Below, piece by piece: positions 31,611-44,779 of a stretch of DNA of 64,000 nucleotides. Origin of the DNA: Prionace glauca (lineage: Eukaryota > Chordata > Chondrichthyes > Carcharhiniformes > Carcharhinidae); contig CM075760.1 of NCBI GenBank assembly GCA_037974335.1, positions 69,121,477 to 69,185,476 of the forward strand. The letters are read 5' to 3'. The position numbers and the translations under genes are program-made. How positions within the stretch are numbered: the stretch's first letter is position 1; every line of letters starts with the position of its first letter. The notes under the pieces are model-generated. The model made no database searches and was not told where the DNA came from. It worked only from the letters and a program-made list of their open reading frames with translations.

Positions 31611-32279
31611 GACTGCCGCAATACACTGGACCCTGCATCTGTTCGTTTTGAATTGGCCTCCATATGTATATATGTTAGAATGGACCCTGTCCATGATTAT
31701 AATATATTATAACATATAGCACGCTGTTTAAACTGGTATTGCACCAGTACATGTCAATGTATACATCACACAATCACCTTGATCCGAATTTTTCCAGGTA
31801 GGATCTAACTTTGCAGTTCTGCCACGTACAGTTCCGAATGGTGGTGGACATTAAAGCAATTAACCGCAGCAGGAGCCTCAAATAAAACCGCAATTCTTAA
31901 TGATGTGGGAATCCAGCAAATGGAGATGAACAAAACTGAAACAATTGCTACAATCTTCCGCCAGAAGTGCCGAGAGGATTTTCCATCTCGGCCTCCTCCT
32001 GAGGTCCCCAGCATCACAGATGCCAGTTTCCAAGCAGCTCAATGCCTTTCACAGGATAAGATTGGAACAGGAGTAGGCCATTCGAGCCCGGGAGCCCGTG
32101 TCATATCTCTGCTTACATTCAACCAGCTCCCATCTCTGTTTGTACTGCAATAGGCCATGTCTCGATAACATTACAACATCTCCTTTAGTTCTCTACTCGG
32201 CTCATTATCAGTTGCTTCTACATGATAGACGATACTTTCTAAGTTAAAACTGGATTACTGAACTATGCTTCAGTTAAGA

Positions 32280-32650
32280 TGACGGCACGGTGACACAATA
32301 GTTATCACTGCTGTCTAATATCACCAGGGACCCGGCTTCAATTCCCAGCTATGGGGACTGTCTGTTGGCGTCTGCAAGTTCTCCCTGTGTCTGGGTGAGT
32401 TTCATCCGGATCCTCCGCTTTCTTCACACAGTCCGAAAGATTTGCTGTTTAGGTCCGTTTTGGCCAGGCTAAATTCTCCCCTAAATTCTGCCCGAACAGG
32501 CTACTCCTCCCATAGTTCAAAAGGTTCTGGTTAGGGTGCATTGGACCGTGTTAAATTCTCCCTCAGTGTAACCCGAACAGGCCCCGGAGTGTGGGCGACT
32601 CGGGGGATTTTCAAAGTAACTTCATTGCAGTGTTAACATACGCTTAATTG
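32280..32650 (+). mobile_element. tRNA-derived SINE (family 1)
   Basis: Head 'acggcacggtgacacaatagttatcactgctgtc', body 'tcctccgctttcttcacacagtccg', and tail 'ttcattgcagtgttaacatacgcttaattgtgacaa'. A scrap of the same tail lies at 33735-33780. Confidence 0.7.
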
Positions 32651-32684
32651 TGACAAATGAACATTTAACATTTGGGACCCTGCG

Positions 32685-33600
32685 GTACCCCACTGTTAGC
32701 TGACCGTCACTCGGAAGAAGACCCATTTATTTCCACTCTCTGTTTCTTATTTGTCAACGAATTCTATACTGAGGCCAACATATCACTCCCCATCTCACGT
32801 GCTTTCATTGGGCCTCCCAATATTTTGTGAAGAACCTTCTCACATATCTTCTGAAAGTGTAAATACACCACGTAAACTGGTTGCATCCCTCCCGCTCTCT
32901 ACCCAAAATAACCCCCCTTCCCCTCCCTCCCCCGCCCCCACCTATTATTTACATCCTCATAAAATGCAAGTAGGTTTGTTAAGATAAACATGTCTTTCTT
33001 AAGCCCATACTGGTTTCATCAAACTCCGTCCATGCTTTCCAAATATTTTCCTATCATGGATTTGATAACAATCTCTAACTGATGCTAAAGTCAGTCTGTA
33101 ATTTATCAGTTTCATTCTCCCTTTCTCTCTATATATCGGGATTACATTTTTCACCCTCCAACCTGTAGGAACTGTTACAGCCTATAAAGAATTTTAGAAG
33201 ATGGGCAGCAATGTATCCAACATTTCCTGGGCCATTTCCTTCCATATTCTGGGATTATCAGGCCCCAGTGACCAACCAGAATTTCACCCTATTATTTTAC
33301 CCAGAATGATTTTACTAATACTGATTTCCCTTAAGACCGTCTTACAACTATCCCCTTGGTTCCCGAACATTTCTGGGATGATACTTGTGTGAAGGTAATG
33401 TCAAACTTAGTTTTGTATTCATTCAATATTTATTTATTCCCCATTATAATTTCCCTGGATTCGGGCTCTAAGGGATTTACATTTATCTTAAAAAATCCTC
33501 TCTTCAGATATTGATATAAACGGTTATAAATAATTTTTATGTTCCCTGCAATTTTACTCCCATTCTCTATTTCCTCCGTCGATTATTTGGACTTTTTTTT
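32685..33600 (-). mobile_element. Old LINE (CR1-like) RT fragment
   Basis: Reverse-strand traces of the RT region: 'gggaccctgcggtaccccact' (motif between B and C), 'catactggtttcatcaaactccgtccatg' and 'cagtctgtaatttatcag...gggattac'. It is decayed, with no open frame. Confidence 0.6.
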
Positions 33601-34169
33601 GTTGAATTTTAAAAATCTCTGAAACCTCAGGCTTGTTTCTTCTTCTGGTAATTTTATGTCGCTTTTAACTAAGAAGTAACATTTCCTCCCCTGAAAGACA
33701 TCCGAGAAAAAGATGAGCTTTGACGATATATGATTTTCACAGTAACTTCATTACAGTGTGAATGTAAACCCATTTGTGACGATTAAATAAACTTCAAACC
33801 TTTAAATACACACGATGTCTTTATCAAGTAACTGAGTTGAAATTCCCCAGCTGCCAGGGTGGAACTGGAACTCCTGTCCCAAGCTTCTGGAATACTAGCT
33901 TAATAATGATATTGCTATACTACCCCCGAGACTCAAATATCATCACATTTATTAATGGAATAATTGAACATTCAGGACTGGGTCACAGGTTGGATCGTGA
34001 GGTATCTTGTGCGAATTGAACACATTTCAGTTTGACTCAGAAATTATGTTGTTTCCATTCTTAACTGATCACAGTTTGTGTTTTGGCATGATGAATTTTA
34101 ACTCAGTGCGCCTAAATTCTGAGATCTATGTCCAATATTACACGATACATTTATAACACGAATACATTC

Positions 34170-34385
34170 CAAATGAATTTATGCTACATTCGGTTATTTC
34201 TCCCGTTATGTGCACTGAGCCATCTCTCTTTCTATGCTACATTAGTTCCTCTCTATTCGTACTCAGGTAGATCACTGATCTGATCCTATTACATCTGATC
34301 CCATCTCTGTTTATATTAAACAGGATTTGCATATTTACATCCATCTCTGTTAATTCAACATATGACCATGTATATTTTGCCTGGC
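34170..34385. repeat. Local duplication, copy 1
   Basis: Shares 'ctacattcggtt.ttcctcccgttatg', 'ccatctctctttctatgct.cattag.tcctctc', 'cagatctgatcc.atctctgtt' and 'aacatatgaccatg.atatttgcctg' with 34875-35105. It is made of the ~30-bp degenerate unit described at 19990, in reverse orientation. Confidence 0.6.
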
Positions 34386-34874
34386 ATTTAACTGTCAGAA
34401 GGAAGTCTTCTCCTGGCCTTGAATCTTATTCTGACAGAATGACAGTGATTCATGGGAATCCATGTCAAAGTTCCATCAATTCATGAAATGACAAGGGGGA
34501 ATAGGTGAGGTAGAGAAGGTCATATCGGGCTTGACGTTAATCGTGTATAAGCTGCACTATCAGAACAGGTGAACACTTGGTTTGGTTCCCTTAGAACTGA
34601 GCAGTTTATGGGAGATTTAGTACAGACGCTCAAAGTGATGAATGGGAATGTTTTACTCATTAGAAACAAACTGTTACCCATTGACAAGAGGGCCAGTATA
34701 CAGAAGATTGATTGCAATGCCCTAGGACATGTCTCTTTATGTACTGAATGTGACTCAAATGATTCATTATTGCAACGGATCTTATATTTGTTTACCTTAC
34801 ATAAAATGCCACTTTATTCATTACTCCTATTTGCGTTGTACCAGAGCCAGTCTTTAATTATATGACAGTAGACC

Positions 34875-35105
34875 TTGTCTGTTTTTACACTACATTCGGT
34901 TCTTCCTCTCGTTATGCCACCCTCGGCCATCTCTCTATTTATGCTGCATTAGGTCCTCTCAATTAATACGACAGGAGACCACGGATCTGTTCATATTTCA
35001 TCAGATCTCATCTCTTTTTTGTATTACACGGGATTTGTCTCTTTGAATGACACCAACATCTGTCTCTGTTAATCTAACATACGACCATGAATATGTTGCC
35101 TGCCG
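34875..35105. repeat. Local duplication, copy 2
   Basis: Partner of 34170-34385, about 710 bp away, direct orientation. The remainder of 33800-35620 shows no gene. Confidence 0.6.
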
Positions 35106-35799
35106 AGATATTATCAATTCCGATATAATATGGGTGTGCCTGTCTGACACTAATCATTCTTGTTTGGAACAGTAAGTTTCAGTTTTACTAATTTCAATAA
35201 GTAGCTGCGAGAAATATCTAATTGCTCTGTTATTGTGTGAGTAATATTCAGTTTGAACAATTTCTCAGTGATTCGGGGACAGGTCAATATCTGAATAATC
35301 GTACAGTGCTCATTACAATATCTTCAAGCAACCACCGTTGTGATACATTTTATTAGTTGAATATTGCACTGCACTGTGTCAATTTGACACAGACTTCAGA
35401 GATAAAGATTGACCTGCCTTATTTATAGCATTCAACAGATACACTGACAGAGTGAGACAGAACTCTGTAGTCGCAATATCGCTAGATGGGCTCCCAGAGG
35501 CTAAATATCTATCCACTCATTAATTACTTATCTGTTTCAGAGAGAAATAAAACGAAATCGCCACAGAACGACTGTTGACAGTTAAGTTATGTTTGAATAG
35601 ATATATATACATATATTCTGTAATTTGTATTGTTACCTTCGAAACAATTTTTCACTTTCGGATGTCTTCATCTGCCTATGCCTAAGCTTTGTAATTCCCT
35701 CCCTAAGTCTCCTTATTTCACTTTCCTCGTCTAAGTCAATCCATAAAACTGTCCCTGTATTGGCCATCCTTTCAGTCACCTGTTCAAATATCTCGTTGG

Positions 35800-35870
35800 T
35801 CAAAAGCAAGATGCTGTGGATGCCCGAGATCCGAACAGAAAATGCTAGAAACACTCAGTGGATTATTCAT
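35800..35870 (+). repeat. Interspersed repeat A, fragment
   Basis: 'aaaagcaagatgctgtggatg..gagatccgaacagaaaatgctagaaacactcag' matches the start of repeat A. Confidence 0.5.
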
Positions 35871-35884
35871 CATAAGTGGAATGG

Positions 35885-35943
35885 TTTACGGCTCTCTCCC
35901 TCTCTCTGTCTTTCTCTCTCCCACCGCCTCTGCCCCTGCCTCC

Positions 35944-35979
<36 letters not shown>

Positions 35980-36020
35980 GCCTCTGCCCCTGCCTCTCTC
36001 TCTCTCTCTCTCTCTCGCAC
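35885..36020 (+). repeat. CT/CCT microsatellite
   Basis: Runs of CTCTCTCT with CCCGCCTCTGCCCCTGCC interruptions; open frames here are artefacts. Confidence 0.9.
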
Positions 36021-36589
36021 ACACATTTGTTGTAGACATGTACAGCAAGACACTGGGCCTTGTGTCTTTATTTACTGCATGCGAGTCATTTGAATCATCA
36101 TTGCAATAGACCTTATATTTGTTTATATTACATGACACACCATTCCATTTATTATTATATGATGACATGCCGTGATAATTGCTACAAATCATCATTTCTG
36201 AGTTCTTGTTCAGTCAAGAGGCCATTTCTGTTACATTGGGCTCCATCTCAGATATGATTGTGTCAGGCTCTGTGTCATGCACTACTGAACACATCCGTGC
36301 CTTACTTTGTGTTATATTGGACACTAATAATAAAGCCAACACTGTCTCAGTAACTGGTTTTCTATAAAATGCGTTTGACAGATGGAAAAAAAGGACAGAA
36401 CGAGATGAAAAGACGGAAATTAGCTTTAAAAATGTAATGGGGTTCGAAGAATGTGTTTTGTCTTGTTAATAACTACTGAGAGTTGTTCATCATATTTAAT
36501 TGCTCTCGCATTTCCTGGAATATTTTATTGAAAGCTTGGGATGAAACTTGTAACATCATCTTGTTCAAAAGAGATTGAGGAACAGAATG

Positions 36590-36800
36590 AACGTATGTCA
36601 CATTGCACTGCAAATGGACATTAAAGGACAATTCAACATGGCCACTCCAACTAACCTGTACATCTTTGGACTGTAGGAAGAAAGCAGTAAACCTGGAGGA
36701 ACTCCACGCACATACGGGGTGAATGTGTAAACACCACACAGTTACACAAGGCTTAAATGGAACCTGTGTCCCTAACAGTGTGAGGTACCAGTGCTTATCA
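36590..36800 (-). mobile_element. tRNA-derived SINE (family 1)
   Basis: Reverse orientation: 'attcaacatggccactccaactaacctgtacatctttggactgtaggaag' and a head near 36750-36800 ('ggaacctgtgtccctaacagtgtgaggtaccagtgcttatcactgtg'). Confidence 0.65.
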
Positions 36801-38335
36801 CTGTGTAAATAATTGTTATTAATTTTAGCATGATATTGTAATTTATTCAGTATTTATCATACATTCTGTGTCTCAGTCAATAAATAAAGTTAATGAATGG
36901 CCCTGGACGCTCTTGAATGTGATGTACAGCTGGTCATTCCGCTGCCAAGGCAATGCATCTTTCAAATGATTCACTGAACTTCTCTCTTTCTCTGTCTCAG
37001 ACTGAACCTAAATCAGATAACCTCTCTCCTCTCTCTCAGTCTCCATTAACTCACACAGGTTCCCAGGAGACGGATCTGACTCCGAGACTATTTCTTTCTT
37101 CTTCCTTGAGGCACCTTGTGACTGAAAAGACAAAGCACAAAAATCTCAGCAGAGGTAAATTCATTGTAGGAACTTAACCATTTCACTCAATTAACCTCTC
37201 TCCTCTATTTCTCACACACAACACCCAGCACACTTAAACTTTCTATTTCGGAATGTCTCTGCGGATAAAAAATGTTGCTTTAATTTTTTCTCTTTTCCCT
37301 CAATCGTAACCTTCAGTCCATCTTCCCTTCAATTAATCTGTTTAAACCCCAAATATGGCCATTTTCTTGATTCATTAATATGGGAATGTGGGTGACTGTA
37401 ATGCTGAGACCGGCAGCAATCTGTGTGACTGTTCTTGATGCTTTCAGAGTGAGTTCACCCTCACAGGCAGGAAGACTGTTCACGGTGATAACATCAAACT
37501 GGCCCCGGTTGTTTCATTCTCAGGTAACACAACTTCCTGTTTCTCTGCTGCCGGTTCCAAACCGCACATTTCCCTTCCGAGCAGAAAATAAATCCAGGGA
37601 CCACAATCTGGTGAGAACATCTGTCAGTGCGGCTTATATCTGCCCACAGAGTCAGGGCAGAGTCAGACAGGTCACATTGTGGTGACATTTACAAATGAGT
37701 CTGGTGTGATCTGGTTAAAGTTTCCATTCCCGGACATAACTGGATGGTCAGTGGATCAGTCACTGAACTCCCCCGGGATCTGTGAAGGGAGGGAATGATA
37801 GCTGTTATCTTTCATTGTTTGATCATTTTCTCTCCATCTGCTATTGATTTTTGTTCCTCAGCTTTTATCTGTCAGCCCCCCCGGTTTGCTTTCTCGTAAC
37901 TCTCCCGCTGTCTTTATCTCCTTGCCAGTCTTTTCAACACATTTATTAGTGTTCGTAATCATGAAGTTGTGATTGGGTTAATTAAAGGGAGAATCTTTCA
38001 ACGGGAGGACGGTCAGCAACCAATGGGCACAAAGTTATTTTATTGAGCAACGAGACAGAAAGACAAGTGTTTACTTTTACACCAGAGTTGTGATGAACTG
38101 GAATGAACAGCGTGGAAGGGTGATGGAATTAGATTTCACAGAAACTTTGGAAAATAAATTCGATATATCCTTCATGGGATGAAGTTTTGAAGGATTCTCG
38201 AGAATGGGAGAATTTTAAGGTTCATCTATATCAGTGTCCCAGCATCCTTTTTGTGTCTCTCCCTGTCCTTCATTAAAACGGAATAAAATGGAATATTTAT
38301 ACAACTGTCGTCTTGTGCTAATCTTATCTTTTGAC
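36801..38335. other. Mostly unassigned region
   Basis: Contains an open segment at 37380-37685 (plus) ending ...SAAYICPQSQGR, with no splice signals or family resemblance I can name. No RNA gene is seen. It may be unique intergenic DNA or contain a decayed exon. Confidence 0.35.
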
Positions 38336-38339
38336 AGAA

Positions 38340-38430
38340 CCTGTGTGTTGTATGTGTGAGTGTGTGCGTGTGTGTGTTTCTGTGTGTGTGTGTGCGTGTG
38401 TGTGTGGGTGTGTGTGTGTGTGTAATTGCC
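38340..38430 (+). repeat. TG microsatellite
   Basis: (TGTG)n with occasional C and A interruptions. Confidence 0.95.
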
Positions 38431-38736
38431 AAAACCATTCCGAAAGTCGATTCTATTTACAAAACATCACTTTGAACAGATTAGCATCGGATCAAACTTT
38501 TTTTTAGGAAAAACACAATAATCCTTAACATTTATTGCACTGCTTTTCTCCCTCTGATGAGGGTTTCATAGTTCATCGTTTCAGTCCTCGTGAATACAAG
38601 CCTCAGTCAGGTGGCATCAGTCACTCCTGCGGTTGTGGTAGGGTTTCCAATCCGTGTTTGCCACACTAATCCCTGCCTCACTCCTCATGACAAAGAAACC
38701 TGCTCTCAGGCCCCAGAAATGATTCCTTCCTTATAT

Positions 38737-40665
38737 CAGGTTCCACTCTGATTCCGGGCCCAGCTGTCTCTGTCAGTGATACACTGGGGCCAGTCATTCA
38801 CATTGTAATGTTCTAATTCTCAGGTCCCAGTCTGACTCTGGGCCCAGCTGTCTCTGTCAGTGATAAACTGGGGCCAGTCATTCACATTGTAATGTTCTAA
38901 TTCTCAGGTCCCAGTCTGACTCCGGGCCCAGCTGTCTCTGTCAGTGATACACTGGGGCCAGTCATTCACATTGTAATGTTCTAATTCTCAGGTCCCAGTC
39001 TGACTCCGGGCCCAGCTGTCTCTGTCAGTGATACACTGGGGCCAGTCATTCACATTGTAATGTTCTAATTCTCAGGTCCCAGTCTGACTCCGGGCCCAGC
39101 TGTCTCTGTCAGTGATACACTGGGGCCAGTCATTCACATTGTAATGTTCTAATTCTCAGGTCCCAGTCTGACTCCGGGCCCAGCTGTCTCTGTTAGTGAT
39201 ACACTGGGGCCAGTCATTCACATTGTAATGTTCTAATTCTCAGGTCCCAGTCTGACTCCGGGCCCAGCTGTCTCTGTCAGTGATACACTGGGGCCAGTCA
39301 TTCACATTGTAATGTTCTAATTCTCAGGTCCCAGTCTGACTCCGGGCCCAGCTGTCTCTGTCAGTGATACACTGGGGCCAGTCATTCACATTGTAATGTT
39401 CTAATTCTCAGGTCCCAGTCTGACTCCGGGCCCAGCTGTCTCTGTTAGTGATACACTGGGGCCAGTCATTCACATTGTAATGTTCTAATTCTCAGGTCCC
39501 AGTCTGACTCCGGGCCCAGCTGTCTCTGTTAGTGATACACTGGGGCCAGTCATTCACATTGTAATGTTCTAATTCTCAGGTCCCAGTCTGACTCCGGGCC
39601 CAGCTGTCTCTGTCAGTGATACACTGGAGCCAGTCATTCACATTGTAATGTTCTAATTCTCAGGTCCCAGTCTGACTCCGGGCCCAGCTATCTCTGTCAG
39701 TGATACACTGGGGCCAGTCATTCACATTGTAATGTTCTAATTCTCAGCTTCCAGTCTGACTCCGGGCCCAGCTGTCTCTGTCAGTGATACACTGGAGCCA
39801 GTCATTCACATTGTAATGTTCTAATTCTCAGGTCAGAGTCTGACTCCGGGCCCAGCTATCTCTGTCAGTGATACACTGGGGCCAGTCATTCACATTGTAA
39901 TGTTCTAATTCTCAGCTTCCAGTCTGACTCCGGGCCCAGCTGTCTCTGTCAGTGATACACTGGAGCCAGTCATTCACATTGTAATGTTCTAATTCTCAGG
40001 TCCCAGTCTGACTCCGGGCCCAGCTGTCTCTGTTAGTGCTACAATGGAGCCAGTCATTCACATTGTAATGTTCTTATTCTCAGGTCCCAGTCTTAGTCCG
40101 GGCCCAGCTGTCTCTGTCAGTGACACACTGGGGCCAGTCATTCACATTGTAATGTTCTAATTCTCAGGTCCCAGTCTGACTCCGGGCCCACCTCTCTCTG
40201 TCAGTGATACAGTGGGGCCAGTCATTCACATTGTAATGTTCTAATTTTCAGTTTCCATTCTGACTCCGGGCCCAGCTGTCTCTGTTAGTGATACACTGGG
40301 GCCAGTCATTCACATTGTAATGTTCCAATTCTCAGATCCCAGTCTGACTCCGGGCCCAACTGTCTCTGTCAGTGATACACTGGGGCCAGTCATTCACATT
40401 GTAATGTTCTAATTCTCAGGTCCCAGTCTGACTCTGGGCCCAGCTGTCTCTGTCAGTGATACACTGGGGCCAGTCATTCACATTGTAATGTTCTAATTCT
40501 CAGGTCCCAGTCTGACTCTGGGCCCAGCTGTCTCTGTCAGTGATACACTGGGGCCAGTCATTCACATTGTAATGTTCTAATTCTCAGGTCCCAGTCTGAC
40601 TCTGGGCCCAGCTGTCTCTGTCAGTGATACACTGAAGCCGGTTATTCAAATTATAATGTTCTAAT
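38737..40665 (+). repeat. 84-bp minisatellite, about 23 copies
   Basis: Near-identical head-to-tail units. The unit can be recognised by CAGGTCCCAGTCTGACTC, GGGCCCAGCTGTCTCTGT, GATACACTGGGGCCAGTC and ATTCACATTGTAATGTTC. The period is exactly 84 bp in the regular part (starts at 38821, 38905 and so on). Variants (CTTCCAG for GTCCCAG, GAGCC for GGGCC) recur in alternation around 39.6-40.0 kb. Edge copies are more diverged. No open frame spans the array. Confidence 0.95.
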
Positions 40666-40959
40666 TCTCTATGATTATTTTTGGAAACCGTCACCCAATC
40701 CGTTGTGAATTCGAACCTGCATCAGATTTTGCTTCATTTGACCCCTGCCTGTCATTATTGGTCAAATCACTTTCTCTCGAATGATCACACGCACAAAAAA
40801 TGTTTATTTAAATGATATATCATGTTCTGTCTCTCTTACTCTAGAGAACTCATACGTTGGTTTACGTGATTCTCCCAGCCAGTTTATGTCATCATTGCGC
40901 GAGCATATCTGTCTATATTAGATTAGATTCTTCTTCTGTTGTTGGAGCATTATGTTTAA

Positions 40960-41075
40960 TCATTTATAGAGTGTGGACAGCACTGACATCTGTTGCCCTT
41001 CTCTGATTGCCCCTGACAATGTGGTGATGAGCTGCTATCTTGAACCGCTGCAGTCCTTGTTCACCAGGTGATATC
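40960..41075 (-). mobile_element. SINE (family 2) fragment
   Basis: 'cccttctctgattgcccctgacaatgtggtgatgagctgctatcttgaaccgctgcagtcc' is the mid-body of this family. Confidence 0.55.
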
Positions 41076-41445
41076 ACTGTTTATATCACATAAGGTCTGG
41101 CCAGTCTTATGATGCACCTGATCCTGATTCATCGCATTACCTAGACTGTACAATCTATACACAGTAGAAAATATTTAAGTTGGTTACCATGGAATTGGTG
41201 AAGGTAACGGTTAAACAGAAATATTGTTCCTTATCTGGAGAGTAGCAGATGTTTCAATCCTTTGCATCAATAGAAATAAGAAGTCTGAGAATTACAGGTG
41301 TAATTATCTCCTGACGGCTATATATCCAGGGTCATTTTCACCATCATTTTCACAAATCAGCACACAATTGAGTCGTACATCAGGAAGTTTAGTGAGACAC
41401 TGAGAAGATCAATTTTCGTAATCTCCTCGTCATTCGAGATGTGAT

Positions 41446-42155
41446 TTATCCATTTTCCAACAGAACTCTAAAGACAGATAGGTTAACGCCAGGAACAAAA
41501 TAGTGAGGCTGTAATCATGCTTAACGCATGAGCAAACAACAGAATGGTTGTCAATAAATAGTTACATATTAAATGCTCTTCAGGTGAAATACATGAACTC
41601 TTTGGTGTTTTCATGCATTCATGGAAGGCAGGGATGGGCTGAAGGTTATGACTGGGAAAACTGAAGGGGAATTGCTAAAAGAGATCATTTCTCCAAAGGT
41701 GGGTATTAGAAAATAGAATATTTGAAATACATAAGCACGCAAATGTCTGTGATGTTTCTTGGACATAGAACCATCGAATTCCTACAGTTCAGAAACACAA
41801 ATCTTGTCCACCGAGTCTGTGTCCCACCCAACTTCTCCCCTCTGCCCTATCCCCATTATCCCCACAGAGTTACCATGGCTAATCCACATATTCTAAGGGA
41901 AAATAACGGACAATTTTGCATGGTCAATTCAACTAATATGATCTGTTGTAATATAAATGAGGGATGGGTTTTGTGCAGTAATACAGAGACAGAACCGAAT
42001 GCACCAGATATCGGTACAGCACCTGTACTAATATGAATGCAGGCTGGGCCCAGTTCAGTCATTATTGAAAGAGTGTATACAGTATATTACTAACCAGCGT
42101 GGTGTTTTCTGATATAATCAGAGATATGCCATACTCAGTTTTGACAAAGACAAGG
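41446..42155. repeat. Direct duplication of receptor-gene 5' flank, copy 1
   Basis: Collinear with 48737-49453: 'aacaaaatagtgaggctg', 'acaacagaatggttgtcaataaata', 'gtgttttcatgcattc', 'gggaaaactgaaggggaatt', 'aataagcacgcaaatgtct', 'ggttttgtgcagtaa.acagagacagaaccgaa', 'accagcgtggtgttttct', 'atactcagttttgacaaa'. It includes a shared SINE scrap (41765-41935). Confidence 0.85.
41765..41935 (-). mobile_element. SINE (family 1-related) 3' fragment
   Basis: 'catagaaccatcgaattcctacagttcagaaac' and 'gagttaccatggctaatcc' match the reversed 3' half of the element. It is also present at the matching place at 49070-49232. Confidence 0.55.
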
Positions 42156-42960
42156 TCTATCCTAATATATGCAGAGACAATGTGCGCTGTAATTTAAACG
42201 TATCAGCGCTATCAGAAAATAGGGACATGATCTGGTGTGATATAAACAGAGATGTGGCCCAGTGGAATAACAAGTGAGACAATACAGAGTAAAACAAAAT
42301 TTGAGAAATGATAATGTGTAAAGTGAACAAAGATATGATGTGGCGTATTAATTAGGGAGACAGCGCAATAAAACTGTCGCCTCGTGTAATTTTGTCTGAT
42401 TCTGGCCATTGTAAGATATAAACTGAGACAAATCCGATGCAGTAATTCCAAACCAAACCTTTAGATCGATGTAAACTTTGACGGGGCAATTGCAGAAATA
42501 AATAATTCATGTAACAGAATAATTAGAGACAGGATATTATTCAATATAAACAGGGAGGCGGACTAGTGCAGCAGTGATTGAGAGGCTGTCCATGTTTCTT
42601 TATAAGTGGCAGGTTCCAACAATGTAATAACTGAGACAGAGCCTGGTGTAATGCAAACAGTAACATGTCCCGGTGCATTATCAGGAGTGAGAGGGTCCAG
42701 TGGAGATATGGAGTTTCATGACATTAGGCGAGAATTAATTCCGTGCTGTCATAACTGTCAGAATGAATGGGGCAATGAGGCTTGGTGCAGTATTGTAACA
42801 ACTGGGATTTTGCTGAGTACGGAATCAACTGAGAATTATTGCCAGATAATCAGAAATATCATTTCGTGTCAGAGAAACTGGGTCACGTTTAAGATGGACA
42901 AAGACTGAGTCTACTACAGAAATAACTGAGATGATCATCTGTGTCATGTCGTACCAAAAA
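42156..42960. repeat. Degenerate ~30-bp tandem repeat
   Basis: Irregular 'taatataaacagagacaaggtc'-like units continue from 41930: 'gtgatataaacagagatgtggcccagtg', 'caatataaacagggaggcgg', 'gtaataactgagacagagcctggtg'. Same family as 19990-20330. No gene. Confidence 0.6.
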
Positions 42961-43059
42961 GCACAGTTTCACTGCCATCTCCTGGACGACTTTTGCTATT
43001 GCAGGTGCTGTGAAATGCTGATTTCAGTTGCTGTTTCTTATGCTTTGATGAGCTGTATA

Positions 43060-43230
43060 TACAGCTGGTAAGGCCAGCATATATTGGCAATCACTAATAC
43101 ATTGAATTTACTGGTTTTCTAGACATCATAGAAGGCACGTAATCGCCAAACACGTGTGCGCTTGGAGTCACCTCTGGGCTAAACTGGGGAATGATGGACG
43201 GTTTTCCTTTCGGCAGAATGTTAGAGAATC
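43060..43230 (-). mobile_element. SINE (family 2) fragment, old
   Basis: 'cagctggtaaggccagcatatattggcaatcac' equals the 'ctggcaaggccagcatttattgcccatc' block of this family. Confidence 0.45.
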
Positions 43231-43399
43231 TGATATATTTCTTGTCACGGCCGCAATTACGGAAACGATCTTTAAATTCAAAACTGTAATTGCATTTTAG
43301 AACCTTTTGTAGTTGGATTTGAATGTATATCTTGAGAAATTTGCCTACCCTCGGAATTACTTTCGCAGAGACGTTACCTCTGTGCTACTATCTTCCTTT

Positions 43400-44600
43400 C
43401 AACATTGATAAAGTATTTACAGCAGAGAAGAAGGCCATTTTGAAGCGTCATGTATGTTTTGGTCCTCTAAAGGAGCAATGCATCTAATAACACTCTGTAC
43501 CCCACAGTCCAGCATTTTGTTCATTTTCAGACAATTATCCAATTCCATTTTGAAACCATTAATTGGCTCTGCCTGCAGCACACTCTCAAACAGCACATTC
43601 CAGATCTGGATCACTCACTGTCTGACAATGTTTTTCGTGATGTCTCCGTGTTTCTTCCACCAATTTACTACAACCCGCGCCCTCTGTGTCAAGATCTTTC
43701 TGTCATTGACCAGTTTCTCTCTATCAACTCTATCAAGACCCCTCAGGATATTGAATGTCTCATTAAAGTCACATCAGCAACTTTCTGTCAAGGAAATTAG
43801 TCCGAACCTCTCCAAAATATTTTTGTCACCGAAGTTTCTGAACTCTGGAATTATTCTCGTGTTTTTCTTCCCTGCTTCCAGCCTATTGACTTTATATCCT
43901 GCCTTACGTTCGGTGCCCCAAATTGGAACGATTTTTTCGGCTGACTATTTTCCATGTGTTAGCTACAAAAATAGCACAACTTCCTTGCTTCTGCATTCTT
44001 TTCCCCAATAGACAAAAAAAAACCTATTCCCTTTTTCTGTTTGCCGCTGTCTGAACCTATCTTGCATCATGAATGATTTATACACATATTCACTCCAGTC
44101 CCTCGGCGTCTATATTCACTTTCGTGGCCTTTTCATTATTTCCATTTTTCTCTTCAAATTCTGCTGAACAAAACTAATCATGGAACTTTTCTCTGCAATA
44201 GGATAAATATCCAAATTACTCATCCATTCCACCAATTAGTTTCTTTTTGCGTTCAGAAGTTCTGAATGATTTACTGATGGTTGGCAATGTTTCCAAGTTT
44301 TGGATCGTTCACAGATTTTGAAAGTCTGGCCTCCACTTCAAGCTCTCGGGCATTCCTGTCGTGAATTTCAATGTTCATATAACCTTTTCCTGGCAACATG
44401 ACTGCAAGATTTGTTCTACTCCGAAAAACAGCTACGAATTGTTTCCTGGCACTCAGGCAATTTCCTATCCATGTTGCTCCTATCCATTTTATTCTCTGAT
44501 CTTCACAGTTACTCACAAGGCTGCGGTGCAGCACAGTATCACATGACTTTTGGAAGCCTATTAAGAGAAATACACTCACAAACTATCTGTTACTCAGCAT
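43400..44600 (-). mobile_element. Old LINE (CR1-like) copy
   Basis: Left part: reversed 3'-region traces such as 'ccattttgaaaccattaattggctctgcctgcagcac' and 'cattccagatctggatcactc'. Right part (44271-44579): a decayed RT motif A analogue FQKSCDTVLHRSLVSN with IGNCLSARKQFVAV. It has no intact frame. Confidence 0.6.
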
Positions 44601-44779
44601 AAAACTCAAACAAGTTAAATAAACTGGATCTGACCTGAACAAATACATTCTGGCTGAATTTGTGAAGAAACATATAATTGGGATGATTTCTGCAGTGATG
44701 AAGAGAGTGAAGATATAAATGCTAAATGTGCTAACGGCACAAAGATAGATCGGAAATTTGGCCGTTGGCGAGGGCAGTG

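Noticed and set aside
38737-40665. CRISPR-like array
   Set aside because: Units are contiguous 84-bp repeats without unique spacers, and the genome is a vertebrate's.
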